From NCBI RefSeq assembly GCF_945957355.1, contig NZ_CAMFKM010000014.1:62001-126000 (forward strand): DNA of 64,000 bases. The letters are read 5' to 3'. Position numbers and translations under genes: made by a program. The DNA is from an uncultured Reyranella sp. (GTDB lineage: Bacteria > Pseudomonadota > Alphaproteobacteria > Reyranellales > Reyranellaceae). The notes under the pieces are model-generated. The model saw only the letters and a list, made by a program, of their open reading frames with translations. It was not told where the DNA came from and ran no database searches. This document shows positions 17,815 to 25,422 of the stretch, one piece after another; the first letter of the stretch is position 1, and each line of letters begins with the position of its first letter.

Positions 17815-17937
17815 ACCTCCCCATTCAGATGGGGAGGTGTCGGCCTCATAGGCCGACGGAGGGGTCAGGCGCGTCGCGCAATGCATGCCCTCTCCGTCGT
17901 CGTATGACGACGCCACCTCCCTCGTTGACGGCGGAGA
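17815..17937. repeat. Mosaic palindromic repeat upstream of nirA, overlapping its Shine-Dalgarno
   Basis: Three consecutive hairpins fill the nrtD-nirA gap. 17815-17838 has 10-bp perfect arms (ACCTCCCCAT/ATGGGGAGGT, loop of 4). 17839-17857 has 8-bp arms (GTCGGCCT/AGGCCGAC, loop CAT). 17895-17912 has 7-bp arms (CGTCGTC/GACGACG). The last bases of the first hairpin contain the nirA Shine-Dalgarno GGGAGG, so a folded message would hide it. A CACCTCCCTCGTTGACGGCGGAG-like end is reminiscent of common alphaproteobacterial intergenic repeats. Confidence 0.8.
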
Positions 17938-17941
17938 AGAA

Positions 17942-18748
17942 CTAGGCCGCCGCACGGGCAGGCACCCGGTGGCGTGCGTAGAGGAACTCGAGCACCGCGG
18001 CACGGCAGCGCGCATATTCGGCGTCGGTCGCGAGTTCGAGCCGGCGGCGCGGCCGCGACAGATTGATGGGCAGGATCTCGCCGATGGTGGCGGCGGGACC
18101 GTTGGTCATCATCACCACGCGATCCGACAGCAGCACCGCCTCGTCGACGTCGTGGGTGATCATCATCACCGTGTTGCCGAGGCGCGCGTGGATCTCCATG
18201 ACGCTGTCCTGCAGATGGGCGCGGGTCAGTGCGTCGAGCGCGCCGAACGGCTCGTCCATCAGCAGCACCTTGGGCTGCATGGCGAGGGCCCGGGCGATGC
18301 CGACTCTCTGCTTCATGCCGCCCGACACTTCGTGCGGCCGCTTGTCCCTGGCCTGGGCCATCTGCACCAGCTCGAGATTGTGCATCACCCAGTCGTGGCG
18401 CTCCGCCTTGTTCTTCGACGACCCGAACACCTTGTCGACGGCAATCGCGATGTTGCCGTAGACGGTGAGCCACGGCAGCAGCGAGTGGTTTTGGAACACG
18501 ATGGCCCGGTCGGGGCCCGGCGCGTCGACCACCTCGCCTTCGAGGAACACCTCGCCGCTGGTCGACTTCAAGAGGCCGCCCAGGATGTTGAGCAAGGTCG
18601 ACTTGCCGCAGCCCGAGTGGCCAATCAGCGAGACGAACTCGCCCCGCTCGATTCGCAGGTTCACGTCCCGCAGCACCTCCGTCGCCATCTGGCCGCGGCG
18701 AAAGCTCATCCCGATCTGGTCGAACTTGAGGTAGGGTTGTGTGGTCAT
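17942..18748 (-). CDS. nrtD: Nitrate ABC transporter ATP-binding protein
   Basis: A 268-residue ABC ATPase: Walker A GHSGCGKST (residues about 43-51), Q-loop QNHSLLPW, signature VSGGMKQRVGIARAL, Walker B VLLMDEPFGALD and H-loop ITHDVDEAVLLSD. It belongs to the NrtC/D-SsuB-TauB class that energises uptake of nitrate, sulfonates and similar anions. It lacks the extra NrtA-like domain of cyanobacterial NrtC. Twelve bases separate it from the permease gene. Nitrate specificity follows from the operon, not from the ATPase itself. Confidence 0.92.
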   Translation of the reverse strand: MTTQPYLKFDQIGMSFRRGQMATEVLRDVNLRIERGEFVSLIGHSGCGKSTLLNILGGLLKSTSGEVFLEGEVVDAPGPDRAIVFQNHSLLPWLTVYGNIAIAVDKVFGSSKNKAERHDWVMHNLELVQMAQARDKRPHEVSGGMKQRVGIARALAMQPKVLLMDEPFGALDALTRAHLQDSVMEIHARLGNTVMMITHDVDEAVLLSDRVVMMTNGPAATIGEILPINLSRPRRRLELATDAEYARCRAAVLEFLYARHRVPARAAA

Positions 18749-18759
18749 GGCCTGTGCTC

Positions 18760-19662
18760 CTACTGCGCCGAGACGCCGTGCGAGACGAAGTGACCGATCG
18801 TGGCAATCAGCTTGTCGAGCAGGAAGCCGACGATGCCGATGTAGACCAGGGCCACGATGATGTCGGAGATGCGCGAGCTGTTCCACGCGTCCCAGATGAA
18901 GAAGCCGATGCCGACGCCGCCAATCAGCATCTCGGCCGCCACGATGGCGAGCCAGCTCAGGCCCACACCGATGCGCAATCCGGTGAAAATGTAGGGCACG
19001 GTCGCAGGCAACGTGATTTTGTAGAACACCTCCCACCAGGAGAGCCGAATCACCGCCGCGACGTTGCGATAGTCCTGCGGGATGTTCCGCACACCCACCG
19101 ACGTGTTGATGATGATCGGCCAGATCGAGGTGATGAAGATCACGAACAGGGCCGATGGGTCGGCGTGGCGAAAGCCCGCCAGCGACAGCGGCAGCCAGGC
19201 GAGCGGCGGCACGGTGCGCAGCACCTGGAAGATCGGATCGAGGCCGCGCATCGCCCAGGTACTCTGGCCGACCAGCACGCCCAGTGCGATGCCGACGACG
19301 GCGGCGAGGCTGAAGCCGATCGCGACGCGTCCCAGGCTCTTGGAGATCTGCCAGAAGGCGCCCTTGTCGATGCCGCCATTGTCGTAGAACGGATCGGCAA
19401 TGAAGTCCCAGGCATCGGCCACCACCTTGGTTGGCGGTGGCAGGTGGGCGCCCGGCTCCGAGCAGAGGAGCTGCCAGACGAACAAGGTGATCGAAAGCAC
19501 GACGAGCGGCGGCAAGACGACGCTCGCCACGTGCTTCAGCACATCCATGAGGCGATCCAGTGCCGGCCGTACCGGCGGCCGGAAGGCAACGATCTCCGCA
19601 GAGGATTCCGGCACCGGTACCGCGTTGGCGACCGATACGCCCGTCTTTGCCAACGCCTGCAT
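18760..19662 (-). CDS. nrtB: Nitrate ABC transporter permease
   Basis: A 300-residue inner-membrane protein with about six helices, starting VVLPPLVVLSITLFVWQLL. The EAA-type cytoplasmic loop VAAVIRLSWWEVFYKITLPATVPYIFTGLRIGVGLSW is the contact with the ATPase. It matches NrtB/CmpB/SsuC permeases. A 40-residue polar N-terminal extension precedes the first helix. The ATG at 19662 overlaps the nrtA stop (TGATG), which indicates coupling. Together with NrtA and NrtD it would form a nitrate/nitrite importer. Confidence 0.92.
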   Translation of the reverse strand: MQALAKTGVSVANAVPVPESSAEIVAFRPPVRPALDRLMDVLKHVASVVLPPLVVLSITLFVWQLLCSEPGAHLPPPTKVVADAWDFIADPFYDNGGIDKGAFWQISKSLGRVAIGFSLAAVVGIALGVLVGQSTWAMRGLDPIFQVLRTVPPLAWLPLSLAGFRHADPSALFVIFITSIWPIIINTSVGVRNIPQDYRNVAAVIRLSWWEVFYKITLPATVPYIFTGLRIGVGLSWLAIVAAEMLIGGVGIGFFIWDAWNSSRISDIIVALVYIGIVGFLLDKLIATIGHFVSHGVSAQ

Positions 19663-20975
19663 CACGCCACCTTCTTGATCTGAAGGCTGGCGAGATAGCC
19701 CTTCGGATCCTCGGGATCGAACACCTTGCCGTCGAAGAAGGTTTCCTTGCCGCGCGACGTCGTCTTGGGCACGTCGGATTCGGCGGCGCCGATGTTCTTG
19801 GCCGCCGTCCGCCACAGATCCTCGCGATTGACCTTGGCGATGATCGCCTTCGTGTCGAGGTCCATCGGCAGCTTGCCCCAGCGCTGGTTCTCGGTGAGGA
19901 ACCACAGTTCGTGACTCTGATAGGGGTAGGAGACGCCGCCCTTCCAGAACTTCATCAGCTGATTGGAGTTGGAGACCTTGCGTCCGTCGCCGTAATTGAA
20001 TTCGCCCTTGATGCGGTTGATGATGTCGGCGGGCGGGACATTGAACCATTGGCGCTTGCCGATGATGTTGGCTAGCTCCTGCTTGTTCTCCATCTTGTCG
20101 CACCACTGCTGGGCTTCCAGCACCGCCATCAGCACGGCCATCGCCGCCTTCGGATTCTTGTCGACCCAATCGGCACGCATGCCGAGCGATTTCTCCGGGT
20201 GGTTCATCCAGAGTTCGCCGGTCATCGCGGCGGTGAAGCCGATGTCCTGATTCACGAGCTGTTCGTTCCACGGCTCGCCGACGCAGAACGCGTCCATGTT
20301 GCCGACCTTCATGTTGGCCACCATCTGCGCCGGCGGCACGACGATGGTCGACACGTCCTTGTCGGGATCGATGCCAGCAGCGGCGAGCCAGTAGCGGATC
20401 CAGAGATCGTGCGTGCCGCCCGGGAAAGTCATGGCGCACTTCACTTCCTTGCCGGCCGCCTTCTTCTTGGCGAACGCCTCCTTGAGCGGCTTGGCGTCGA
20501 TGGTGGCGCCCAGCCCCTTGAACTCGTTGGAAACGGAGAGGCCCTGGCAGTCGTAGTTGAGGCGCGCCAGGATATACATCGGCACCGGCCGGTTCTCGGG
20601 CGTCGTGGTTCCCAGGCTGATCTGGTAGGGCTTTGGCGTCAGGATGTGGGCGCCATCGATGCCCCCGGAACCACCGCCCAGAACGAGATTGTCGCGGGTG
20701 GTGCCCCACGAAGCCTGCTTGGCGACGTTGGCTTCGGTGATGCCGTATTTGTCGAACAGCTTCTTTTCCTTCGCGATGATCAGGGGAGAAGCGTCGGTCA
20801 GCGCGATGAAACCCAGCGTGACCTTGTTGGTCTCGGGTCCGGCGGCCTGGGCGAAGGCGCCGCCCGGGAACGAGGCGCGCACGGCGCTCACCAGCGCAGC
20901 CGTCGCCGTCACGGCGCCGGCATTCTTCAGAATCTGGCGCCGGCCCAGGCCCTTGTGGCCGTTCCTATTTTCCAT
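19662..20975 (-). CDS. nrtA: Nitrate ABC transporter substrate-binding protein (NrtA/CmpA family)
   Basis: A 437-residue binding protein. A twin-arginine-like signal (LGRRQILKNAGAVTATAALVSAV) is followed by KVTLGFIALTDASPLIIAKEKKLFDKYGI. The NrtA segments WGTTRDNLVLGGGSGGIDGAHILTPKPYQISLG, LPFGGTHD-like FPGGTHDLWIRYWLAAAGIDPDKD and DAFCVGEPWNEQLV are all present. It captures nitrate (and nitrite) in the periplasm. It overlaps nasS by 11 bases and nrtB by a TGATG. Compare the paralogue nasS just upstream, which has the same fold but no signal peptide. Confidence 0.93.
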   Translation of the reverse strand: MENRNGHKGLGRRQILKNAGAVTATAALVSAVRASFPGGAFAQAAGPETNKVTLGFIALTDASPLIIAKEKKLFDKYGITEANVAKQASWGTTRDNLVLGGGSGGIDGAHILTPKPYQISLGTTTPENRPVPMYILARLNYDCQGLSVSNEFKGLGATIDAKPLKEAFAKKKAAGKEVKCAMTFPGGTHDLWIRYWLAAAGIDPDKDVSTIVVPPAQMVANMKVGNMDAFCVGEPWNEQLVNQDIGFTAAMTGELWMNHPEKSLGMRADWVDKNPKAAMAVLMAVLEAQQWCDKMENKQELANIIGKRQWFNVPPADIINRIKGEFNYGDGRKVSNSNQLMKFWKGGVSYPYQSHELWFLTENQRWGKLPMDLDTKAIIAKVNREDLWRTAAKNIGAAESDVPKTTSRGKETFFDGKVFDPEDPKGYLASLQIKKVA

Positions 20976-22188
20976 GACTGCTCTCCTGCTGTTCGTAGAT
21001 CTCTGACGTCTTCTTGCTGGGGTCGAACACCGACCCGTCGAGGAAACTGTCGGGGCCCATCGCCACCGGCGCGCCGTTGGTCGGGATGATCCAGGGATCG
21101 GGATGGGCGCCCTCGACCTTGCGGTCGGAGAGCGGGCACGGCAGGCCGAGTTCGCTGGCGGCGGCGCGGTAGATGTCGCTGCGGAACACGCGGTCGGCGA
21201 CGGCGCGCATGTCGGTGCGCGGCGCCACCTGGCCCCAGCGGACCATCTGCGACAGGAACCAGTCGGCGTGGCTGCGCCACGGGAAGTTGGCGAGCTGGCG
21301 ATGGAAGATGTGGAAGTCCGGCAGGCTGAGCGACCGCGCGATCACTTCAGCCGGCACGTTGAGGAACCGCGGCGAAGCGAGGATACGCGCAGCCTCGGGC
21401 CGGTTGGCCGGCTCGTCGAGCCAGGCGCCGGCCTCGGTGATGGCCTTCACCAGCGCGATCAGCGTCTTCGGATTGCGCTGCGCCCAGGCTTCGGTCGTGC
21501 CGAGCATCTTCTCCGGCATCGAGTCCCAGATCTGGCGGCTGGACGCGGCGATGCGGCCGATGCCGAGCGAGGCGGACTGCTGGTTCCACGGCTCGCCCAC
21601 GCAGTAGCCGTCGATCGTGCCGCCCGAGAGGTGGGCCACCATGTGCGGCGGCGGCACGACGGTGAGCCGCACGTCGCGGTCGGGATCGATGCCTCCTGAG
21701 GCCAGCCACAGGCGCAGCAGGTGGTTGTGCGAGGAATAGGTGAAGACCGACGCGAGCGTGACGGGTGGCCGGCCGTCCCGGGCGCGGCGCGCGACGACGG
21801 CAGCCAGCGCGCGCACATCGAGCGGCGCGCCGGCCGGAAGGTTGTCACCCGCGAATTCGGGGGCGGCTTCCCCGATCTCCCGCCACAGCCCGTTCGAGAG
21901 CGTGATCGAGTTGCCATTGAGATGCAGCGTCATGGCCGCGATCATCGGAACGTTGACGCTGTCGATGCCGAGCGTGGTGGCCAGCGGCATGGGCGATAGC
22001 ATGTGAGCCGCGTCGAGCAGCCCGACCGCGAGCTTGTCGCGGATGTTCGACCATGAAACCTCTCGGCGCAGTTCGACCTCAAGCCCGTGGCGTTCGTAGA
22101 GGCCCAGCACCTCCGCGAACAGCAAGGGCGCGCAGTCGATAAGGGGAATGAACCCCACCGTCACCTTCGGTCGCTCGACTTGTCCCAC
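20965..22188 (-). CDS. nasS: NasS-type cytoplasmic nitrate sensor (NrtA-like, no signal peptide)
   Basis: A 407-residue NrtA homologue: KVTVGFIPLIDCAPLLFAEVLGLYERHGL, WSNIRDKLAVGLLDAAHMLSPMP, SGGIDPDRDVRL and DGYCVGEPWNQQSA. Unlike NrtA it starts directly with MGQVERPKVTVGF and has no export signal, which is the hallmark of NasS. NasS binds NasT and releases it when nitrate or nitrite is bound. Start GTG 22188 has GGAG nine bases upstream, just after the leader terminator. Here nasS lies downstream of the attenuator and at the head of the transporter genes, instead of beside nasT. A second solute-binding protein for the ABC importer is the alternative reading, but the absent signal argues against it. 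Confidence 0.8.
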   Translation of the reverse strand: MGQVERPKVTVGFIPLIDCAPLLFAEVLGLYERHGLEVELRREVSWSNIRDKLAVGLLDAAHMLSPMPLATTLGIDSVNVPMIAAMTLHLNGNSITLSNGLWREIGEAAPEFAGDNLPAGAPLDVRALAAVVARRARDGRPPVTLASVFTYSSHNHLLRLWLASGGIDPDRDVRLTVVPPPHMVAHLSGGTIDGYCVGEPWNQQSASLGIGRIAASSRQIWDSMPEKMLGTTEAWAQRNPKTLIALVKAITEAGAWLDEPANRPEAARILASPRFLNVPAEVIARSLSLPDFHIFHRQLANFPWRSHADWFLSQMVRWGQVAPRTDMRAVADRVFRSDIYRAAASELGLPCPLSDRKVEGAHPDPWIIPTNGAPVAMGPDSFLDGSVFDPSKKTSEIYEQQESSHGK

Positions 22189-22201
22189 GACGCTCGACTC
22201 C

Positions 22202-22253
22202 AAAAAAAAAAGACGCCCCAAACGGCCGCATGATCGCGACCGCGTGGGACGTC
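22202..22253 (-). terminator. Leader terminator (attenuator) of the nas operon
   Basis: Minus-strand arms GACGTCCCA (22253-22245) and TGGGGCGTC (22220-22212) pair over 9 bp, with one G-U pair. A 24-base loop region contains its own GC-rich pairing, and ten T residues follow (22211-22202). It ends 14 bases before the nasS start codon. With the two hexaloop hairpins just upstream it fits a terminator that NasT overrides. Confidence 0.88.
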
Positions 22254-22265
22254 GTTGTCCGGAAA

Positions 22266-22318
22266 GGCAGACCGCCATTGGCCTGCCCGAGAATTCAGGA
22301 GCCGCCCATCATTGGGCG
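22266..22318 (-). promoter_or_regulatory. ANTAR (NasT) RNA element: two hexaloop hairpins
   Basis: Read on the minus strand. Hairpin P1 (22318-22303) is CGCCC-AATGAT-GGGCG. Hairpin P2 (22287-22266) is GGCAGGCC-AATGGC-GGTCTGCC with one G-U pair. Both loops have six bases with A at position 1 and G at position 4, the recognition rule described for ANTAR antiterminators such as NasR and EutV. A 15-base linker joins them, and the terminator begins 12 bases after P2. With nasT encoded just upstream, this is a probable NasT-dependent antitermination site. Confidence 0.85.
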
Positions 22319-22334
22319 TCTCGCTGTTAGTGCA

Positions 22335-22349
22335 GCAGGAAGCGTGCCA
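22335..22349 (-). promoter_or_regulatory. Sigma-54 (RpoN) -24/-12 promoter of the nas operon
   Basis: The minus strand reads TTGGCACGCTTCCTGCT across 22350-22334. The GG and GC dinucleotides are 12 bases apart, matching TGGCACG-N4-TTGC with a single change in the -12 box. The predicted transcription start is near 22323, a few bases before hairpin P1. The leader would therefore consist almost only of the ANTAR hairpins and the terminator. NtrC control is likely but I could not identify a clear NtrC site upstream. Confidence 0.7.
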
Positions 22350-22494
22350 ACCGCTGCGAGCGCGGCCACGCTTCGCAAGTGGCTGATTCAGCTATGAGAA
22401 TCCGGAAGCCCAGAAAATCACCGTCGGACGGTTGTATTACTTGCTGCCTGCTTGCGCGCCAGTGTCGCCAAATAGGCAGGCATCATCCGCAATC

Positions 22495-22598
22495 TGTCAT
22501 CCTGAGCACCGCAAAGGATCTCCCGCAAGCCACGCACTCGATCACTGCTGACAATATATGGTCGTTCGGTGAGGTCCTTCGCGGCGATCAGGACGACA
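22495..22598. repeat. Inverted repeat between nasT and the nas promoter
   Basis: Two 28-base arms, 22495-22522 (TGTCATCCTGAGCACC...) and 22571-22598, match as an inverted repeat at 23 of 28 positions, with a 48-base spacer. Core words TCCTGA and AAGGA are shared with a different family of dispersed repeats from copies A-C. It lies directly after the nasT stop codon. The rest of the 22354-22494 stretch holds no gene that I can support. Confidence 0.7.
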
Positions 22599-22605
22599 AA
22601 ATCGA

Positions 22606-23193
22606 TCAGAATTTCAGCGCCCTGGCATAGGTCAGGAGATCCTGCGCCACTTCGCCAATGCGCTTGTTCTGGTCCATCGCGAGCTTGCGCAGCAGCTTGT
22701 AGGCGGCTTCCTCACCGATCCCCTTCTGCTCCATCAGCAGCCCTTTGGCGCGATCGACGGTCTTGCGCTCGACCAGCGACAGGCGGGCGCGCTCAAGTTC
22801 CTCGCGCATCGCGTGATAGCGATTGAAGTGCGCGACCGCGACATCGACGACCGGTTGCACGCGATCTTGCGTCAGTCCCTTCACGACATAGGCAGAGACG
22901 CCCGCCTCCATCCCGGCGGCGATCGTCGCCGGATCGGAACGGTCGGCAAACAGCGCGATCGGCCGAGGCTGTTGCTCGGTCGTGCGCCGCAGATCCTCGA
23001 TCGCGTCGCGGCCGGGATTGTCGATGCTGATCACTATCACATCGGGTTGCAGGACGCTGACGCGCGCCGCGAGATCGTAGGTGCCGTCGAGTCGCGCCAG
23101 CAACACGTAGCCAGCATCGCGCAGGCCAGACTCCACGATCTCGGCGCGGGCGGGATTGTCGTCGATCAGCACTACGGACAGCGGTTTGGACAC
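22606..23193 (-). CDS. nasT: NasT: ANTAR-domain RNA-binding antiterminator with receiver-like domain
   Basis: A 195-residue protein. Residues 1-120 form a response-receiver fold (VVLIDDNPARAEIVESGLRDAGY). Residues about 130-190 form an ANTAR domain (LVERKTVDRAKGLLMEQKGIGEEAAYKLLRKLAMDQNKRIGEVAQDLL). The position of the usual phospho-acceptor Asp holds Ser56 (VIVISIDNPGRD), so phosphorylation there is unlikely. NasT is held by NasS and, when freed by nitrate, binds hexaloop hairpins in the nas leader to prevent termination. Such hairpins lie 290 bases downstream. The start GTG 23193 has an AGGAGAG somewhat far upstream. It is 55 bases after the kinase gene on the same strand. Confidence 0.9.
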   Translation of the reverse strand: MSKPLSVVLIDDNPARAEIVESGLRDAGYVLLARLDGTYDLAARVSVLQPDVIVISIDNPGRDAIEDLRRTTEQQPRPIALFADRSDPATIAAGMEAGVSAYVVKGLTQDRVQPVVDVAVAHFNRYHAMREELERARLSLVERKTVDRAKGLLMEQKGIGEEAAYKLLRKLAMDQNKRIGEVAQDLLTYARALKF

Positions 23194-23248
23194 GGGCGGC
23201 TGCAACTCTCCTGCAACTCCGCGGGGCGCAACTTCCGTGCCACCGGTG

Positions 23249-25186
23249 TTACGGCATCGATTCGACGAGCTTTCCGGCCGCCCAGCGGCCCGCACGCGTC
23301 TTGCCCTCGGCATCGGTGTACTGGCCGTAGCCGTTGCGCTGCCCGCCGCTGAACCCGCCTTCGTAGCGCTCGCGCTCGCCGATTCGTTCGACGCCCGGCC
23401 CGTCGAGCAAGTCGCCGTGAAACTCGCCGCCCTGCACGACATTCGGTTCGACGAGCGTGCGGCGAATGGCGAGGCCCTCGAGACGGCCGCCGACGAAATT
23501 GCCTTCCGACCTTTCGACACCCGGCTTCTCACGCAGCCCGAGCCCGGTCGACTTGCCGTCCTTCCATTGCCCCGAATAGCGCGTGTCATCCGCCAGCCGG
23601 ACAGTGCCGAGACCGTTCATCAGGTCGGCGCTCCAGTCGCCCGCCTGGCGTTCGCCGTTGCCGAGTTCGGCAACGCCCAGTCCCTGGCGCTTGCCGTCGA
23701 CGACCTGGCCGATGTAGCTCGCGCCCCCGTCATAGGTGAGTCGCTCGCTGTTCTCCAGATCGGGACGCGCGGCCCGCGCCGCCACGATGCGCGCCTCGCC
23801 CGCCATGGCGCGTGCCGCGCGCGCCGCTTCCTCGGCGCGCTCGTACATCGCCCGCGCCTCCGTCGCGGCGCGCTGCGCCTGATCGACGAGTGCTTTCTGA
23901 GGCGACGTATCAGCAGCGGCGACGGGTGGTTTGGTAGGTGTCATCGGCTGGACAGGTGTCGGCGTGGCCGCTTGGGACGGTTCGTTCGGCACGGCGATCG
24001 GCACTGGCGACGGCAGGGTTGCCTGCGTCTCGACCCGGGGCGCCCCGAGGATGCGCTCGCGAATCTGCGGCGCGTACTTCCATGTCGCGACGGCAGCCAA
24101 CACCAGCAGCACGATCGGCAGACGCCGCCGCGCGAATCCTTTCCGCCGCGCCGGCGGAGGCTCGGCGTCGATCGTCTCGGCCGGCGACCGGCTGGCCCCG
24201 CCGAGACGCGGCCCCGATGCGAGGGGCGCCGATGCGAGGGGCCCCGACGCGACGGGCGCCGGCTTGGGCTCGGTCATCATGCGTTGCGTGGGCGCATCTT
24301 GGACACGCGGCAGCGACCCGCCAAAGAGCGTCCGCCATTCGGCGATAGATTGCGGCCTCTGCTCGGGCGCGAACGCCAGGCCGCGATCGATCGCCGACAG
24401 CAGGGACGGGTCGAATCGATCGGCATGGGTGGCCGCGAGCGGTCGGTAGGGATCCGTGCCGACGCGGCTCACCGCCTCGGGCGGCGCGGAACCCGAAATG
24501 GTGTGATGCAGCACCGCCGCCGTCGCATAGATGTCTGTCCACGGCCCCTGCTTGCCGTCCATCGCGTATTGCTCGATCGGCGCATATTGCGGCGTCAGGA
24601 TACTGGTCAGGGTGCGCGTGCGTCCGCCCATCGCCTGGCGCGCCGCCCCGAAGTCGATCAGGACGGGCACGCCATCGCGACGCACGATCACGTTCGATGG
24701 CTTGATGTCGCGGTGCAGGAAACCCTGGGCGTGCACGGCGCCGAGGCCGCTCAGCATGCCTTCAGCCAAACGCCTGATCTCGTCGGGCTGCAGGCGCCGG
24801 CCGGGCTGGCGCAGGAGCTGCGCCACGCTGGGGCCGTCCTCGAATTCCATGACGGTGTAGGCCGTGCCATTGGCCTCGAAGTAGCGCAGCACCGGCACAA
24901 TGTGGACATGACGGAACCGCGCCAGCGCCCGCGCCTCGTCGAGGAAGCGCTCGCGCCCCCAGGTGAAATCGTCGGCGAAGCGCGAGCCGCGCGGCGCCAC
25001 CTGGCCATCGGCCCGGCGGGTCGCGAACTCGACCGGCATGTATTCCTTGATGGCGACGAACTTGGCGAGCTGCGTATCGAAGGCCCGATAGGTGATACCG
25101 AAGCCGCCATGCCCGATCAGCGCGTCGAAGCGATAATCGCCCAGTCGCGTGCCGACCGGCAAAGCTTGATCGTGTTCTGCTGTCAT
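23249..25186 (-). CDS. Serine/threonine protein kinase with membrane segment and MORN repeats
   Basis: A 645-residue protein. The kinase domain, about 18-285, has the Gly loop IGHGGFG, Lys47 (VAIKEY), HRDIKPSN (158-165) and DFGAAR (178-183), so it is probably active. A Pro/Ala-rich linker follows, then one membrane helix (356-371, PIVLLVLAAVATW) and an Ala/Arg/Glu-rich helical stretch near 440-480 (QRAATEARAMYERAEEAARAARAMAGEA). About six MORN-type repeats run from about 500 to the end (YIGQVVDGKRQGLGVAELGNG, YSGQWKDGKSTGLG, YEGGFSGGQRNGYGQYTD). The kinase would be cytoplasmic and the MORN part periplasmic. It precedes nasT by 55 bases; a link to nitrate control is possible but unproven. Confidence 0.88.
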   Translation of the reverse strand: MTAEHDQALPVGTRLGDYRFDALIGHGGFGITYRAFDTQLAKFVAIKEYMPVEFATRRADGQVAPRGSRFADDFTWGRERFLDEARALARFRHVHIVPVLRYFEANGTAYTVMEFEDGPSVAQLLRQPGRRLQPDEIRRLAEGMLSGLGAVHAQGFLHRDIKPSNVIVRRDGVPVLIDFGAARQAMGGRTRTLTSILTPQYAPIEQYAMDGKQGPWTDIYATAAVLHHTISGSAPPEAVSRVGTDPYRPLAATHADRFDPSLLSAIDRGLAFAPEQRPQSIAEWRTLFGGSLPRVQDAPTQRMMTEPKPAPVASGPLASAPLASGPRLGGASRSPAETIDAEPPPARRKGFARRRLPIVLLVLAAVATWKYAPQIRERILGAPRVETQATLPSPVPIAVPNEPSQAATPTPVQPMTPTKPPVAAADTSPQKALVDQAQRAATEARAMYERAEEAARAARAMAGEARIVAARAARPDLENSERLTYDGGASYIGQVVDGKRQGLGVAELGNGERQAGDWSADLMNGLGTVRLADDTRYSGQWKDGKSTGLGLREKPGVERSEGNFVGGRLEGLAIRRTLVEPNVVQGGEFHGDLLDGPGVERIGERERYEGGFSGGQRNGYGQYTDAEGKTRAGRWAAGKLVESMP

Positions 25187-25251
25187 GGGCACGCGCAACC
25201 TCGGCCCCTAGATGCGCGCTCCGGGGCAGCCGCACAAGCGGCGAAGAGGAA

Positions 25252-25422
25252 TCAGCGGCTGGCGTCCGAGACGGCGAACGACCGGAGCGGGCCGGCGTCC
25301 CGCATTTCGGGCATGAGCTGCATGATCATAAGCAGGACGCAGAGGCCGATTGCCGTCAGCATCGTGGCAGGGCCCGTGCGCAGATAGGGGGTGGGCGTCG
25401 AGACCCGTCGCTCGTCCGTCAT
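25252..25422 (-). CDS. Small single-helix membrane protein (56 aa)
   Basis: ATG 25422 with GGAG ten bases upstream; TGA at 25252. The product starts MTDERRVSTPTPYLRTGPA, has one strongly hydrophobic helix (TMLTAIGLCVLLMIMQLMP) and ends with a short polar tail. I do not recognise a family. A longer reading from 25509 is possible but lacks an obvious RBS. It lies 65 bases upstream of the kinase start on the same strand and could be a membrane partner. Confidence 0.4.
   Translation of the reverse strand: MTDERRVSTPTPYLRTGPATMLTAIGLCVLLMIMQLMPEMRDAGPLRSFAVSDASR

Noticed and set aside
16022..17851. 609-codon open frame opposite nirA
   Set aside because: Antisense shadow of a gene with all NirA cluster motifs; runs through the repeat hairpins.
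22354..22494. NtrC enhancer site upstream of the sigma-54 promoter
   Set aside because: I looked for TGCAC-N7-GTGCA-like sites and found only weak partial matches, so none is reported.
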